From Porphyrobacter sp. (GTDB taxonomy: Bacteria > Pseudomonadota > Alphaproteobacteria > Sphingomonadales > Sphingomonadaceae): DNA of 64,000 nt. Both the position numbers and the translations under genes were made by a program. The notes below the pieces were generated by a model. The model was not told the DNA's origin. It saw nothing but the letters and a program-made list of their open reading frames with translations, and did not search any database. Below, one piece after another: positions 52,742-61,564 of this stretch (position 1 is the first letter of the stretch; every line of letters starts with the position of its first letter). Location of the stretch: assembly GCA_027531395.1 (NCBI GenBank), contig JAPZRO010000001.1, positions 310,001-374,000 on the forward strand. Reading direction: 5' to 3'.

Positions 52742-54790
52742 ATGAGGGGGTATATCTTGCCGCTTGAAACACGCAGAATCCTGAGCATCACGGGACTCGT
52801 TGGCGCTCTGATGGTGCCGCTTCAGCCCGTTCATGCAGGCGTGGCGGCGGAGCCTGCGGTGTCAGCGGGCGAACAGCAATGCGGCAACCGCCCGAACGGT
52901 ACCGGCGCGCTGTTCGAGCGTGCGGCCATCCCCGGCATCACCGATCTTGCCGACGGCACCGGCAGCGCCGCGCTGGTCGATCTCGACCGTGACGGGCGGC
53001 TCGACATCATCGTCGTCGGCGACAACCGCGACCGCGCTGACCGGGCGGCGGGCGGCGAACTGCGGCTGTTCCTCAATAAGGGTTGCTGGCGCTTCGAGCG
53101 TCATGCGATCACCATCATCGGTTCGGGGTTCACCGCCGGGGCGATGGGCCAGCGCACCCAGATCATCAATCTTATCGACTTCAACAAGGACGGCTGGCTC
53201 GACATCTTCCTGACCCGCAACCGCGGGCCGATCGACGATCCCTCGGGCGGCAACAACCTGCTGATCAGCGACGGGGCGTGGGACCGTTTCCGCGATGTCG
53301 GCAAGTCGATGGGGCTGGCCAATGACCAGGCCTACAACCGCCAGTCCTCGATCGCCGATGCCGATGGCGACGGGTGGCTCGATATCGCGCTCGCCGCCGA
53401 CAATATCGGGAACACCCAGCGCCTCGGCATTCCCCGCCACCGCTTCTACCGCTTCGTGCCGCCGACCAGCGGCCGGTTCGAGCACGGACGGTTCGAGGAC
53501 CTCTCGACCAGCGGGCTGATCCCCGAATTTCCCGGCGAGTTCACCTGTAACCCCAATATCGACCGCGCCGGCCCCGGCATCATGCTGCGCGACATCGACA
53601 ATGACGGCGATCAGGATCTGGTCCAGTCCTACCACATCGACATGAACATGGCCCGCCCGCAGGACCCCTGCGCGACCGGCGAATACCGCACCGGCGTGTG
53701 GACCTGGCGCAACCGCCTGAAGGAAGACGGCCGCTTCCACTTCGAATTGCTGACCGACAACGGCTTGTCCGAGCGCGGGCAGGCCAGCTGGAACCGCAGG
53801 GACAAGCGCTATGACACGGTGACCAAGGGCATCAGCTTGCCCTACCTCGCCGCCGCCGATGTCGACAATGACGGGCTGCTCGACATGCTTGCGGTCGGCC
53901 CGAACGATCTGAGCTGGACGGTCAAGACCGACATGTCGGTGGCGCGCTTCTGGCGCTCCGAGGGCGATTTCCGCTTCCGCGAGGCGACCGCCGAGGCGGG
54001 GCTAGCCCCGCTCAACCAGACCTATCGCGAATGGCAGGCCTTCTTCGGGGTCAATCTCGACGTTCCGGACGGCATCATCCACAACAAGTGCCCCGACTTC
54101 ACGCCCAACTACCCGCTGTGCAAGGACTTCTCGCGGCTAGACTACAGCTTCTACGGGGCCGACGCGCTGTTCGAGGACTTCAACAATGACGGCAATCTCG
54201 ATCTGCTGGTGGCCGACAGGCACGAGCTCGACGGATCGTGGGACGATCTGCGCAACGTGCTGTTCCTCAATCAGGGCGACGGCCGCTTCGCGCCGGTCAG
54301 GGTGCCGCTCTCGGGCATCGACCGCAATTCGATCGCGATGGAGGCGGGCGACCTCGATGGAGACGGCCTGATCGACCTGATGTTCATGGCCGATCCCGGT
54401 CACAGCTATCCCGAGGGACGCTTCGGCCTGCCGCCGATTCCGGCCAATCGCTTCCTCGATACGGTGTGGCGCAATCGCGGGGCCTTTGGCGGCAACGACA
54501 ATCACTGGATCGCGCTCGCCTTTGCCAATGTCGATCACGCGCGGCTGGCGGGTGCACGCGTGATCGCCCGCGCCGATGGCCGTATCATCGGCTCGCGCCA
54601 CCTCTCCTCCAGCCAGTCCTACAAGAGCTCGTCCGCGCTCCGCGCCCATTTCGGTCTCGGCAAGCGCCGCCGCGTCGATATCGAGATCGTCCTTGCCGAC
54701 GGCACGCGGCTGAAATTCGACCGGCTGGCCGCCGACCGGACGCTCGAAGTCGATGTCGCCGCCGGCACGACCCGTGAGTTGACACCATGA
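52742..54790 (+). CDS. Exported FG-GAP/VCBS repeat protein with ASPIC/UnbV C-terminal domain
   Basis: The 682-residue protein has a signal peptide (about 10-32) and many calcium-loop FG-GAP units (LVDLDRDGRLDIIVVGD, DFNKDGWLDIFLTRN, DADGDGWLDIALAAD, DVDNDGLLDMLAVGP, DFNNDGNLDLLVADR, DLDGDGLIDLMFMAD) that should form a beta propeller. The C-terminus (ALRAHFGLGKRRRVDIEIVL) is an ASPIC/UnbV domain. Its role is unknown, perhaps extracellular binding of substrate. An in-frame TTG at 52757 with AGGGGG upstream could be the true start, because the ATG has no ribosome site and touches operator 2. Confidence 0.85.
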   Translation: MRGYILPLETRRILSITGLVGALMVPLQPVHAGVAAEPAVSAGEQQCGNRPNGTGALFERAAIPGITDLADGTGSAALVDLDRDGRLDIIVVGDNRDRADRAAGGELRLFLNKGCWRFERHAITIIGSGFTAGAMGQRTQIINLIDFNKDGWLDIFLTRNRGPIDDPSGGNNLLISDGAWDRFRDVGKSMGLANDQAYNRQSSIADADGDGWLDIALAADNIGNTQRLGIPRHRFYRFVPPTSGRFEHGRFEDLSTSGLIPEFPGEFTCNPNIDRAGPGIMLRDIDNDGDQDLVQSYHIDMNMARPQDPCATGEYRTGVWTWRNRLKEDGRFHFELLTDNGLSERGQASWNRRDKRYDTVTKGISLPYLAAADVDNDGLLDMLAVGPNDLSWTVKTDMSVARFWRSEGDFRFREATAEAGLAPLNQTYREWQAFFGVNLDVPDGIIHNKCPDFTPNYPLCKDFSRLDYSFYGADALFEDFNNDGNLDLLVADRHELDGSWDDLRNVLFLNQGDGRFAPVRVPLSGIDRNSIAMEAGDLDGDGLIDLMFMADPGHSYPEGRFGLPPIPANRFLDTVWRNRGAFGGNDNHWIALAFANVDHARLAGARVIARADGRIIGSRHLSSSQSYKSSSALRAHFGLGKRRRVDIEIVLADGTRLKFDRLAADRTLEVDVAAGTTRELTP

Positions 54791-54857
54791 ACGCCATCGG
54801 CTGGTGTGCGAACCTGTCCCGCGACCTTGCGAGTCCGGGTGAGGGGAGCTGTCACCA

Positions 54858-55496
54858 ATGCCGTTCGATCCGTCAAAGCGTCTGATCGTGGGAGACACGA
54901 TCATCGAAGCGCCCGGGGAGGACCGCAGGGAGCAGATCTTCTTCCATGCCGCGCGGCTGTTCGTCGAGAAGGGCACGGGCAACACCTCGATGGCCGACAT
55001 CGCCAAAGCGGTGGGGATCACCAAGGCCGGGCTCTACTACTTCGTCGAGAGCAAGGAAGACCTGCTCTACACCCTCATGCGCTGGGGCATGGAAGTGCTT
55101 GAGCGCGACGTCGTGCTGCCGGCACAAGAGATCGCCGATCCGGCCGAGCGGCTGGCGACGATCATCCGCAACCACCTGATCAACATCGGCCGGGTGCAAG
55201 GGCCGTTCGGCAACCCGATCACCATTCTTGTCGACGAGCCCGGCCTGCTCGGCCCCGAGAACCAGGCCGATATCGACGCCCGCAAACGCGCCTATTTTCT
55301 GTTCGTGCGCAAGGCGCTCGAGGATCTGCGGGACAGCGGCAAGCTGGCCGAGGTTGACGTGAATGTCGCTGCCTTCTCGATCATCGGGATGATCGTCTGG
55401 ATGGCGCGCTGGCGCCGGCCGGGCGGGCCGATGGAGCTGGACGAGATCGTCGAGCAGATCACCCGGATCGCGCTCGGCGGGGTGCTCAAGGACTGA
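54858..55496 (+). CDS. TetR-family transcription regulator
   Basis: The 212-residue protein has a TetR HTH at about 22-68 (IFFHAARLFVEKGTGNTSMA, IAKAVGITKAGLYYFVESKE) and an all-helical ligand-binding half. It is the natural candidate to bind the three palindromes at 52650, 52719 and 56763. It lies 67 bases after the FG-GAP gene, so it may be autoregulated through operator 2, and 2 bases before the M28-like gene. The ligand is unknown. Confidence 0.92.
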   Translation: MPFDPSKRLIVGDTIIEAPGEDRREQIFFHAARLFVEKGTGNTSMADIAKAVGITKAGLYYFVESKEDLLYTLMRWGMEVLERDVVLPAQEIADPAERLATIIRNHLINIGRVQGPFGNPITILVDEPGLLGPENQADIDARKRAYFLFVRKALEDLRDSGKLAEVDVNVAAFSIIGMIVWMARWRRPGGPMELDEIVEQITRIALGGVLKD

Positions 55497-55498
55497 CG

Positions 55499-56758
55499 AT
55501 GGTGCGGCTCCGTCCGGCGCTGGGGCGGGCATTGCTCGGGCTGGCGGCCGGAGCGCTGTTGCCGGCAGATATCGCCCGCGCCGATACCGGAGCCGCGCTC
55601 CATGCCGATGTCGCTACCTATGTTTCCAAAGGCGATCATCTGGTCGGTTCGCAGGGAGCCGAGGACACCGCCACATGGCTTGCCGCGCGGCTCGCCGGGC
55701 TGGGCTTCGCGGTCGAGCGCCATAGCTTCGATCTGCGCCAATACCGGAGCCCGCACTTCGCGCTGACGGCAGACGGCGCACCGGTGGCGGCGGCCTTGCA
55801 GTGGTGGCCGCCCGATGCGCCACAAGGGCTTTGGCTGACAGCCCCTGCCGGGGCCGAAGCGGGGCGCTTTGCCATCCTTCCGGTCAAAGTCGGCGACCAG
55901 AGCTATCTCGGCGGGACGGTCGAGGCGCAGATCCGCGCCGCAATCGCGGACGGCGCGTCGGCGGTGCTGCTGGCGACGGAAACCGCGCTCGGAGCCGACG
56001 GACCCTATCTCTTCAACGCCCGCGCCCCGGCCGAGCCGTGGCCGGTCCCGGTGCTCGCGGTCGGCGCAGCGGACGGGGCGCGGCTGGCGGCTGCGTCGGG
56101 CGCGATCGAGCTGCGGCTGGCGGGGCGCTATGACACGGTCAGCGCCGCCAATATCGTCGCGCGGATCGACCGGCCCGAGACGGAAACGGCGGTCGTGGTC
56201 TCGACCCCCTATACCGGCTGGGGCCCCTGCGGCGGCGAGCGCGGCCCTGGCATCGCGATGTTCCTCGCGATCGCTGCCTGGGCGCGCGATCATGTTCCGC
56301 ACGATATTGTGCTGGTTGCCACGGCCGGCCACGAGGTCGGCCATTCGGGGATGGCGCGGTTCCTTGCCTCCAAGGCAGCCCCCGCACCGGCAGCGACCGC
56401 CTTGTGGCTGCACCTCGGGGCCAGCATCGCGACCTATGCCCGCGCGGGCTCGGACGAGGCCAATCGCGCGACCCGCTATGCGCTGTTCTCCGGCACGCTC
56501 GCGCCCGCCGCGCAGCGCCATCTCGCCGGCGCTTTCGTGCCCGTAGACACGTCGGTTGCGGCCTTCGGCGAGGTCGCAGACGTGGCCCGCGCAGGCTATC
56601 CGCATCACCTCGGCTTTGCCGGCTACGGCCCGCACCATCACCTGCCGAGCGACACCGCCGCGGCCACCGCCCCGCACCTGCTCGCCGACGCATGGCAGCG
56701 CCTGGTGGCAACCGTGAGCGAGGTGCTGGACGCGCGCGCCGTAGACAAAGGCGATTGA
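55499..56758 (+). CDS. Exported M28-peptidase-fold protein with altered metal ligands
   Basis: The 419-residue protein has a signal peptide (about 1-28) and an M28-like fold (GSQGAEDTATWLAARLAGLG, later VLVATAGHEVGHSGMARFL). Where M28 enzymes have GxHxDS the sequence reads VSTPYTGW. The DNxSG segment reads CGGERGPG. The EE pair reads HE. A His-rich stretch (GYGPHHHLPSD) sits near the last ligand. Classic dinuclear zinc binding is therefore doubtful, although AGHEVGH could form another site. It starts 2 bases after tetR. It may be a hydrolase for a non-peptide substrate or non-catalytic. Confidence 0.75.
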   Translation: MVRLRPALGRALLGLAAGALLPADIARADTGAALHADVATYVSKGDHLVGSQGAEDTATWLAARLAGLGFAVERHSFDLRQYRSPHFALTADGAPVAAALQWWPPDAPQGLWLTAPAGAEAGRFAILPVKVGDQSYLGGTVEAQIRAAIADGASAVLLATETALGADGPYLFNARAPAEPWPVPVLAVGAADGARLAAASGAIELRLAGRYDTVSAANIVARIDRPETETAVVVSTPYTGWGPCGGERGPGIAMFLAIAAWARDHVPHDIVLVATAGHEVGHSGMARFLASKAAPAPAATALWLHLGASIATYARAGSDEANRATRYALFSGTLAPAAQRHLAGAFVPVDTSVAAFGEVADVARAGYPHHLGFAGYGPHHHLPSDTAAATAPHLLADAWQRLVATVSEVLDARAVDKGD

Positions 56759-56762
56759 CACC

Positions 56763-56778
56763 TACCGTCCGGTCGGTA
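56763..56778. promoter_or_regulatory. TetR-type operator 3, TACCGTCCGGTCGGTA
   Basis: This 16-bp inverted repeat differs from operator 2 at one base. It lies 22 bases before the sulfatase ATG and 4 bases after the M28-like stop. Confidence 0.75.
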
Positions 56779-56800
56779 AGTAAGACGCGGGAGGATCGAG

Positions 56801-58309
56801 ATGACGATTTTCAACCGCCTGATGCTCGCCGCTGCAGGTCTCTTCGTTGCGGGCGCCCCCTTCCTCTCCCTCGGGGGCGCGGGCGAGCCAATGGCGCAGG
56901 CGCAGGCGCGGGGCTCTGCCGCCGCGCCTGCTGCCGCACCGGCGGGCAGACCCAATGTGCTCGTCATCATTCTCGACGATCTCGGCTACGCCGACGTCTC
57001 GGCCTACCACAAGGGCCGCATCCCGACCCCGAACATCGACCGCCTCGCCCGTGAGGGCGTGCTGTTCACCCAGGGCTATGTCTCAGCGCCGATCTGCTCG
57101 CCCTCGCGCGCCGGGCTGATGACGGGGCGCCACCAGCAGCGCTTCGGCTTCGAATACAACAACGGGCCCGGCGCGATCGACCGGGCGGAGCATCGCGGGC
57201 TCGATCCGCGCGAGAAGACCATCGGCGATGTCATGCGCGCCGGCGGCTATCGCACCGGGGTGATCGGCAAGTGGCACCTCGGCTGGAACGACGAGCACTA
57301 CCCCACCAATCGCGGGTTCGACCATTTCTGGGGCCTGCTGACCGGCCAGACCAACTTCATGCGCCCCGACGCGCCTGACGCGGTCAACGCCTACAACCCC
57401 TCGAAGCCGGGCGAGAGCCGCGAGCTGGTGCAGCCCTACGAGGTGGTCGGCGCGACCGAACAGATCGTCACCGGCCCGGATCGCACGCCGGTCTCGCTGG
57501 GCGACCGGCACCTCACCGATCTCATCACGGACGAAGCGATCCGCTTCATCGACAGCAGCGGCGACAGGCCCTTCTTCCTCTACCTCGCCCATCCCGCACC
57601 GCACACGCCGCTGCAGACCACCCGCGAATGGTATGACCGCTTCCCGGCCATCAAATCCCGCCAGAACCGCGTCTTCGCGGCGATGGTGGCGCAGGCCGAT
57701 GCCGGGATCGGGCGGGTGCTCGCCCATCTCGACGCCACCGGCAAGGCGCGCGATACCATCGTGGTGCTGCTGTCGGACAATGGCTGCGCGGCCTATATCG
57801 ACGGCCTGTGCAGCCCCGAGCCGCTGTCGGGCGGCAAGCTGACCTATCTCGAAGGCGGGGTGCGGGTGCCCTTCATGCTGCGCTGGCCGGCACGGGTGAA
57901 GGGCGGGCAGGTGTTCCGCCAGCCGGTCTCCAGCCTCGACATCATGCCCACCGTCGCGCGCGCGGCCGGCATCGCCCTGCCGACCGACCGTGCTTATGAC
58001 GGGCAGGACATCCTCGCACGGCTGGGCGGCAAGGGCGAGCAGCGCACCCTGTTCTGGCGGACCCAGCCGATCGCCGCCGTGCGCGAGGGCGACTGGAAGT
58101 TCATCCGCGACCTCGACGGCAACGAATATCTCTACAACCTGCGCAAGGAGCCGCGCGAGACCGTCAACCTCGTCACGCGCCATCCGCAGCGGGCCGAGGC
58201 GATGCGGGAGGCCCATGCTGCCTGGGCCGCGCAGATGGGCGAGCCGGGATGGAAACCGCGCCGCACCGATTTCGATTTCGGCGGACGGCATTTCAAGTTC
58301 ACCCCCTGA
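56801..58309 (+). CDS. Exported type I sulfatase (arylsulfatase family)
   Basis: The 502-residue protein has a Sec-type signal peptide (about 1-36), metal-binding Asp59/Asp60 (LVIILDDLGYADVS), the formylglycine signature Cys99-Ser-Pro-Ser-Arg (APICSPSRAGLMTGR), GKWHLG and VVLLSDNGCA. It hydrolyses sulfate esters, probably in the periplasm. It needs Cys99 oxidised by an FGE, and one is encoded at 47071-48096. GGGAGGATCGAG precedes the ATG. Operator 3 places it under the local TetR protein. It converges with the AraC gene, with an 11-bp overlap. Confidence 0.94.
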   Translation: MTIFNRLMLAAAGLFVAGAPFLSLGGAGEPMAQAQARGSAAAPAAAPAGRPNVLVIILDDLGYADVSAYHKGRIPTPNIDRLAREGVLFTQGYVSAPICSPSRAGLMTGRHQQRFGFEYNNGPGAIDRAEHRGLDPREKTIGDVMRAGGYRTGVIGKWHLGWNDEHYPTNRGFDHFWGLLTGQTNFMRPDAPDAVNAYNPSKPGESRELVQPYEVVGATEQIVTGPDRTPVSLGDRHLTDLITDEAIRFIDSSGDRPFFLYLAHPAPHTPLQTTREWYDRFPAIKSRQNRVFAAMVAQADAGIGRVLAHLDATGKARDTIVVLLSDNGCAAYIDGLCSPEPLSGGKLTYLEGGVRVPFMLRWPARVKGGQVFRQPVSSLDIMPTVARAAGIALPTDRAYDGQDILARLGGKGEQRTLFWRTQPIAAVREGDWKFIRDLDGNEYLYNLRKEPRETVNLVTRHPQRAEAMREAHAAWAAQMGEPGWKPRRTDFDFGGRHFKFTP

Positions 58310-59255
58310 GCCGGCGCAGTGCGCTGGGCGGGGCACCGAACCAGCGGCGGGTCGCGCGCCTGAGGCTGCGCGCCTCGGAATAGCCGAGCCCCGCTGCAAG
58401 ATCCTCCAGCCCGACCTCGGCCTTCAGTGCCGCCAGCGTCTGCTGCTGGCGGACATGGCTCAACAGGTCGCGGAAGCTGTGGCCTTCCTCGGCCAGCCGC
58501 CGCCGGAGGGTCGGCACCGACAGCCCCATCATTCCCGCCAGCCGCACCTGATCGAGCGGGCTCTGCCACAGCAGGTCGAGCACCTGCTCGGCGGTGCTGG
58601 TGCGCGCCAGCGGCTCGGCGGTGATCTGGCGATAGGTCTCGAACAGCAGGCTCGGCCACAGATCGAAGCGTTCGGCCACGATCCGCACGTCCGCAGCGCT
58701 GGCGGGATAGACCAGTTCCATGTCGTCCCCGCGCCGCACCACCGGACAGCCGAGCAGAGCGAACAGCGCGCCATTGCCCGGCGCATCGTCGGCCGGCGCG
58801 ATCATGCGGCGCGGCTGGAGCCTCTGTCCGGCCATCCAGCAGCAGGCGGTGTGCAGCACCACCATCACCATCTCGAGATAGAGCCGCCGCTGCGCCGGGA
58901 CCGAGCCCGTTCCCGGGACCTGCAGGCGCAGATCATGCCCGCGCCGCGCCACCAGCGGCAGATCGGGCCAGACGATCCGGGAGGCGGCTGCCAGCCGCAC
59001 CAGCCCGTCGCCCAGATCATGCCCCAGCCGCATCGCCGCGAGCAGCAGCTCGAAGCTGCCGTCGGGCACCGTATCCGGCCCGAGCGCGTGCCGTTCGTCG
59101 CCAGTCTGATCGATGTTGTTGCGCAGCAGCCGCCAGAAATCGAGATGGCCGATCGGGGTGCCGTCATCGGGCAGGCCGGCCGTCGCCAGCATCCCCCGCG
59201 CCCGCGCATCGCCGAGCAGGGTCGCGAGAAAGGCGAAGGGGATCTGCGCGCTCAC
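58299..59255 (-). CDS. AraC-family transcription regulator (arabinose-binding-like N-domain)
   Basis: The 318-residue protein has an N-terminal ligand domain of the OruR type (PIGHLDFWRLLRNN, YLEMVMVVLHTACCWMAG) and a C-terminal AraC double HTH (LAGMMGLSVPTLRRRLAEEG, HSFRDLLSHVRQQQTLAALK, AAGLGYSEARSLRRATRRWF). It is divergent from the second TonB receptor and probably activates it. I use GTG 59255; the frame extends to GTG 59351, so the start is uncertain. Its last 11 bases overlap the sulfatase end. Confidence 0.87.
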   Translation of the reverse strand: MSAQIPFAFLATLLGDARARGMLATAGLPDDGTPIGHLDFWRLLRNNIDQTGDERHALGPDTVPDGSFELLLAAMRLGHDLGDGLVRLAAASRIVWPDLPLVARRGHDLRLQVPGTGSVPAQRRLYLEMVMVVLHTACCWMAGQRLQPRRMIAPADDAPGNGALFALLGCPVVRRGDDMELVYPASAADVRIVAERFDLWPSLLFETYRQITAEPLARTSTAEQVLDLLWQSPLDQVRLAGMMGLSVPTLRRRLAEEGHSFRDLLSHVRQQQTLAALKAEVGLEDLAAGLGYSEARSLRRATRRWFGAPPSALRRLRG

Positions 59256-59399
59256 GCGGTTATCTTCGGACAGAGCGGCCTGCTTTGCAATGACTGATTT
59301 GAGCGAAAATGTCCGCTCTGCGCGCGCGCGGCTGTCCTTCCCGCCCGCCACGCCCGCGGCCTAGTCTTGCCGCAAAACACAGCAGAGGGGAGGCGCGAG

Positions 59400-61559
59400 A
59401 TGCGCAGGACAATCTTCGGGAGTGCGGCATCGCTGCTGGCGCTGGTCGCGGCGAGCGGGGCGGCGGCGCAGGACGTCGCCGGCGAGGCCGAGCCGGACGA
59501 GATCATCGTCACCGCCGAACGGCGCAGCACCAGCGTGCAGGACACACCGCTCGCGCTGTCGGTGCTCGATGGCGACAAGCTGCGGCAGGGCGGCAACCAG
59601 GGCCTCACCGAACTCGCCCAGCAGGTCCCGAGCCTGAGCTTCGCGCAGAGCTTCGGCATCGCCCAGATCTTCATCCGCGGGGTCGGCAACAACTTCTTCT
59701 CGCCCGGTGGCGATCCCGGCGTGGCGACCTATGCCGACGGGGTCTACCTGTCGGATCAGGAAGCGACCGCGGTGGCCTTCCTCGATCTCGAACGGATCGA
59801 GGTGCTGCGCGGCCCGCAGGGGGCGCTCTACGGACGCAACGCGACGGGCGGCGCGGTCAACCTCGTCTCCGCGGCTCCGACCGATGAATTCGAGGGCCGG
59901 GTCGGCCTCCAGCTCGGCGATTTCGGACGGGTGCAGGGCGATGCGGTGCTGTCCGGCCCGCTTGGCGGCGGGATCACCGCGCGCGCGAGCGTCCAGTATC
60001 GCCGCCTGTCGGGCTTCACCCGCAACGAGCTCGCCGGAACGCCCGGCGCCCGCAAGCGCAGCGATGCCGAGGAAAGCCTTGGCGGTCGCCTGCAGGCGGC
60101 AGTCCCGGTGGGTGCGGGCCGCCTGCTGCTCACCACCAGCGGCTATACCCAGGACGATGCCGGACCGGCGCTCAAGATCCTCGCCGATCCCTTCCCCCAC
60201 CCGGCCGAATTGCTGTTCGGCGTCCGGCCCTCGACCGCCCCGCGCAGCTTCAAGAGCGAGGGTGCCGAGAACCAGCGCGAGGTGTGGTCCGTCACCGGAC
60301 GGCTCGAACAGCCGATCGGCGGGGCGGAGCTGGTGGTGATCGCCGACACGCGCGGCTCGGACCGGCTGATCACCTATGATCAGGACGGCACCGAGCGCAC
60401 CGTGAGCACCACCACACTCGACACCGACAGCACCCAGTCGAGCATCGAGGCCTATCTGCAAGGCACCAGCGGCAGCCTCGACTGGCTGGCGGGGGCCACC
60501 TGGCTGCGCTTCCGCCAGTCGCGCACGACGTTGGTCGACGGCCTGCTGCCGGGGGCATTTCTCGATCCCCGGCTGCCGCTCAACTTCCCGTTCCCGTTCG
60601 CCTTTGCGGGCGGCGGAACAGTGACGACCGAGGCGCTCGCGGCCTATGCCGACGGCAAGCTGGCCCTGTCGGACCAGTTCGCGCTGCGGATCGGCGGGCG
60701 CTACAGCGACGATACCAAGCGGGCGCGCGAGTTCCTGACCTTCCTCGCGCCGACCATCACCGGCCAGCAGCGCGACAGCTGGGGCGAATGGTCGGGCAAG
60801 GCGGGGATCGACTTCACCCCGTCCGACGACGTGCTGCTCTACGCCTCGGTCGCGCGCGGGTTCAAATCGGGGGCGCTCAATGTCGGAGCATTCACCCCGG
60901 CGGTCGAGCCCGAGATCAATGTCACGATCGAGGCGGGCGCGCGCCTTTCGGGCGCGGGCTGGACGCTCAACCTCACCGGCTACACCTCGGACTACAGCGA
61001 TCTCCAGATCGTGCAGGTCGGCCCGCTCAGCCAGATCCTCGCCAATGCCGCCTCGGCGCGGATCAACGGGATCGAGCTGGAAGGGAGCCTGAGGCCGGCC
61101 GACGGGCTGACACTCAATCTTTCGGGCAGCTGGATGGATGCCGAATTCGGCAGCTTCGTCTCGACCGACCAGCGCCGGGGCTTTCAGGCCTTCGACGTCT
61201 CGGGCAATCAGCTGCCGCTGACCTCGCGCTGGCAGGGCACGTTCTCGGCGCAATACCGCGCCGATCTGGCGGGCGACAGCCGGCTCGATCTCAGCGGCGC
61301 GATGCAGTGGCGCTCGGAGTATTTCTTCACCGAGTTCAACACGCCCGATGCCCGGCAGGGCGGCTTTGCCCGCTTCGATCTGGGCGCGGTGTGGACCAGC
61401 GCGGACGGCGGCTGGGCGGTCAACATCTTCGCCCGCAACCTCACCGACCGCCGGGTGCTCTCCAGCCTCGCGGTGGTCTCGCCGCTGCTCGGTTCGGTGC
61501 GGGTCGCCTCGCTCGAGGCGCCGCGCCATTTCGGCATCGGCCTCGAGCGGCGGTTCTGA
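59400..61559 (+). CDS. TonB-dependent outer membrane receptor (second)
   Basis: The 719-residue protein has a signal peptide (to about 24), TonB box-like DEIIVTAERRS, plug motifs (RIEVLRGPQGALYGRNATGG) and a beta barrel ending FGIGLERRF. GGGGAGG precedes ATG 59400. It is followed 5 bases later by an alpha/beta hydrolase and is divergent from an AraC gene. This suggests an inducible import–hydrolysis unit of the Sphingomonadales type. The ligand is unknown. Confidence 0.93.
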   Translation: MRRTIFGSAASLLALVAASGAAAQDVAGEAEPDEIIVTAERRSTSVQDTPLALSVLDGDKLRQGGNQGLTELAQQVPSLSFAQSFGIAQIFIRGVGNNFFSPGGDPGVATYADGVYLSDQEATAVAFLDLERIEVLRGPQGALYGRNATGGAVNLVSAAPTDEFEGRVGLQLGDFGRVQGDAVLSGPLGGGITARASVQYRRLSGFTRNELAGTPGARKRSDAEESLGGRLQAAVPVGAGRLLLTTSGYTQDDAGPALKILADPFPHPAELLFGVRPSTAPRSFKSEGAENQREVWSVTGRLEQPIGGAELVVIADTRGSDRLITYDQDGTERTVSTTTLDTDSTQSSIEAYLQGTSGSLDWLAGATWLRFRQSRTTLVDGLLPGAFLDPRLPLNFPFPFAFAGGGTVTTEALAAYADGKLALSDQFALRIGGRYSDDTKRAREFLTFLAPTITGQQRDSWGEWSGKAGIDFTPSDDVLLYASVARGFKSGALNVGAFTPAVEPEINVTIEAGARLSGAGWTLNLTGYTSDYSDLQIVQVGPLSQILANAASARINGIELEGSLRPADGLTLNLSGSWMDAEFGSFVSTDQRRGFQAFDVSGNQLPLTSRWQGTFSAQYRADLAGDSRLDLSGAMQWRSEYFFTEFNTPDARQGGFARFDLGAVWTSADGGWAVNIFARNLTDRRVLSSLAVVSPLLGSVRVASLEAPRHFGIGLERRF

Positions 61560-61564
61560 GCGCG

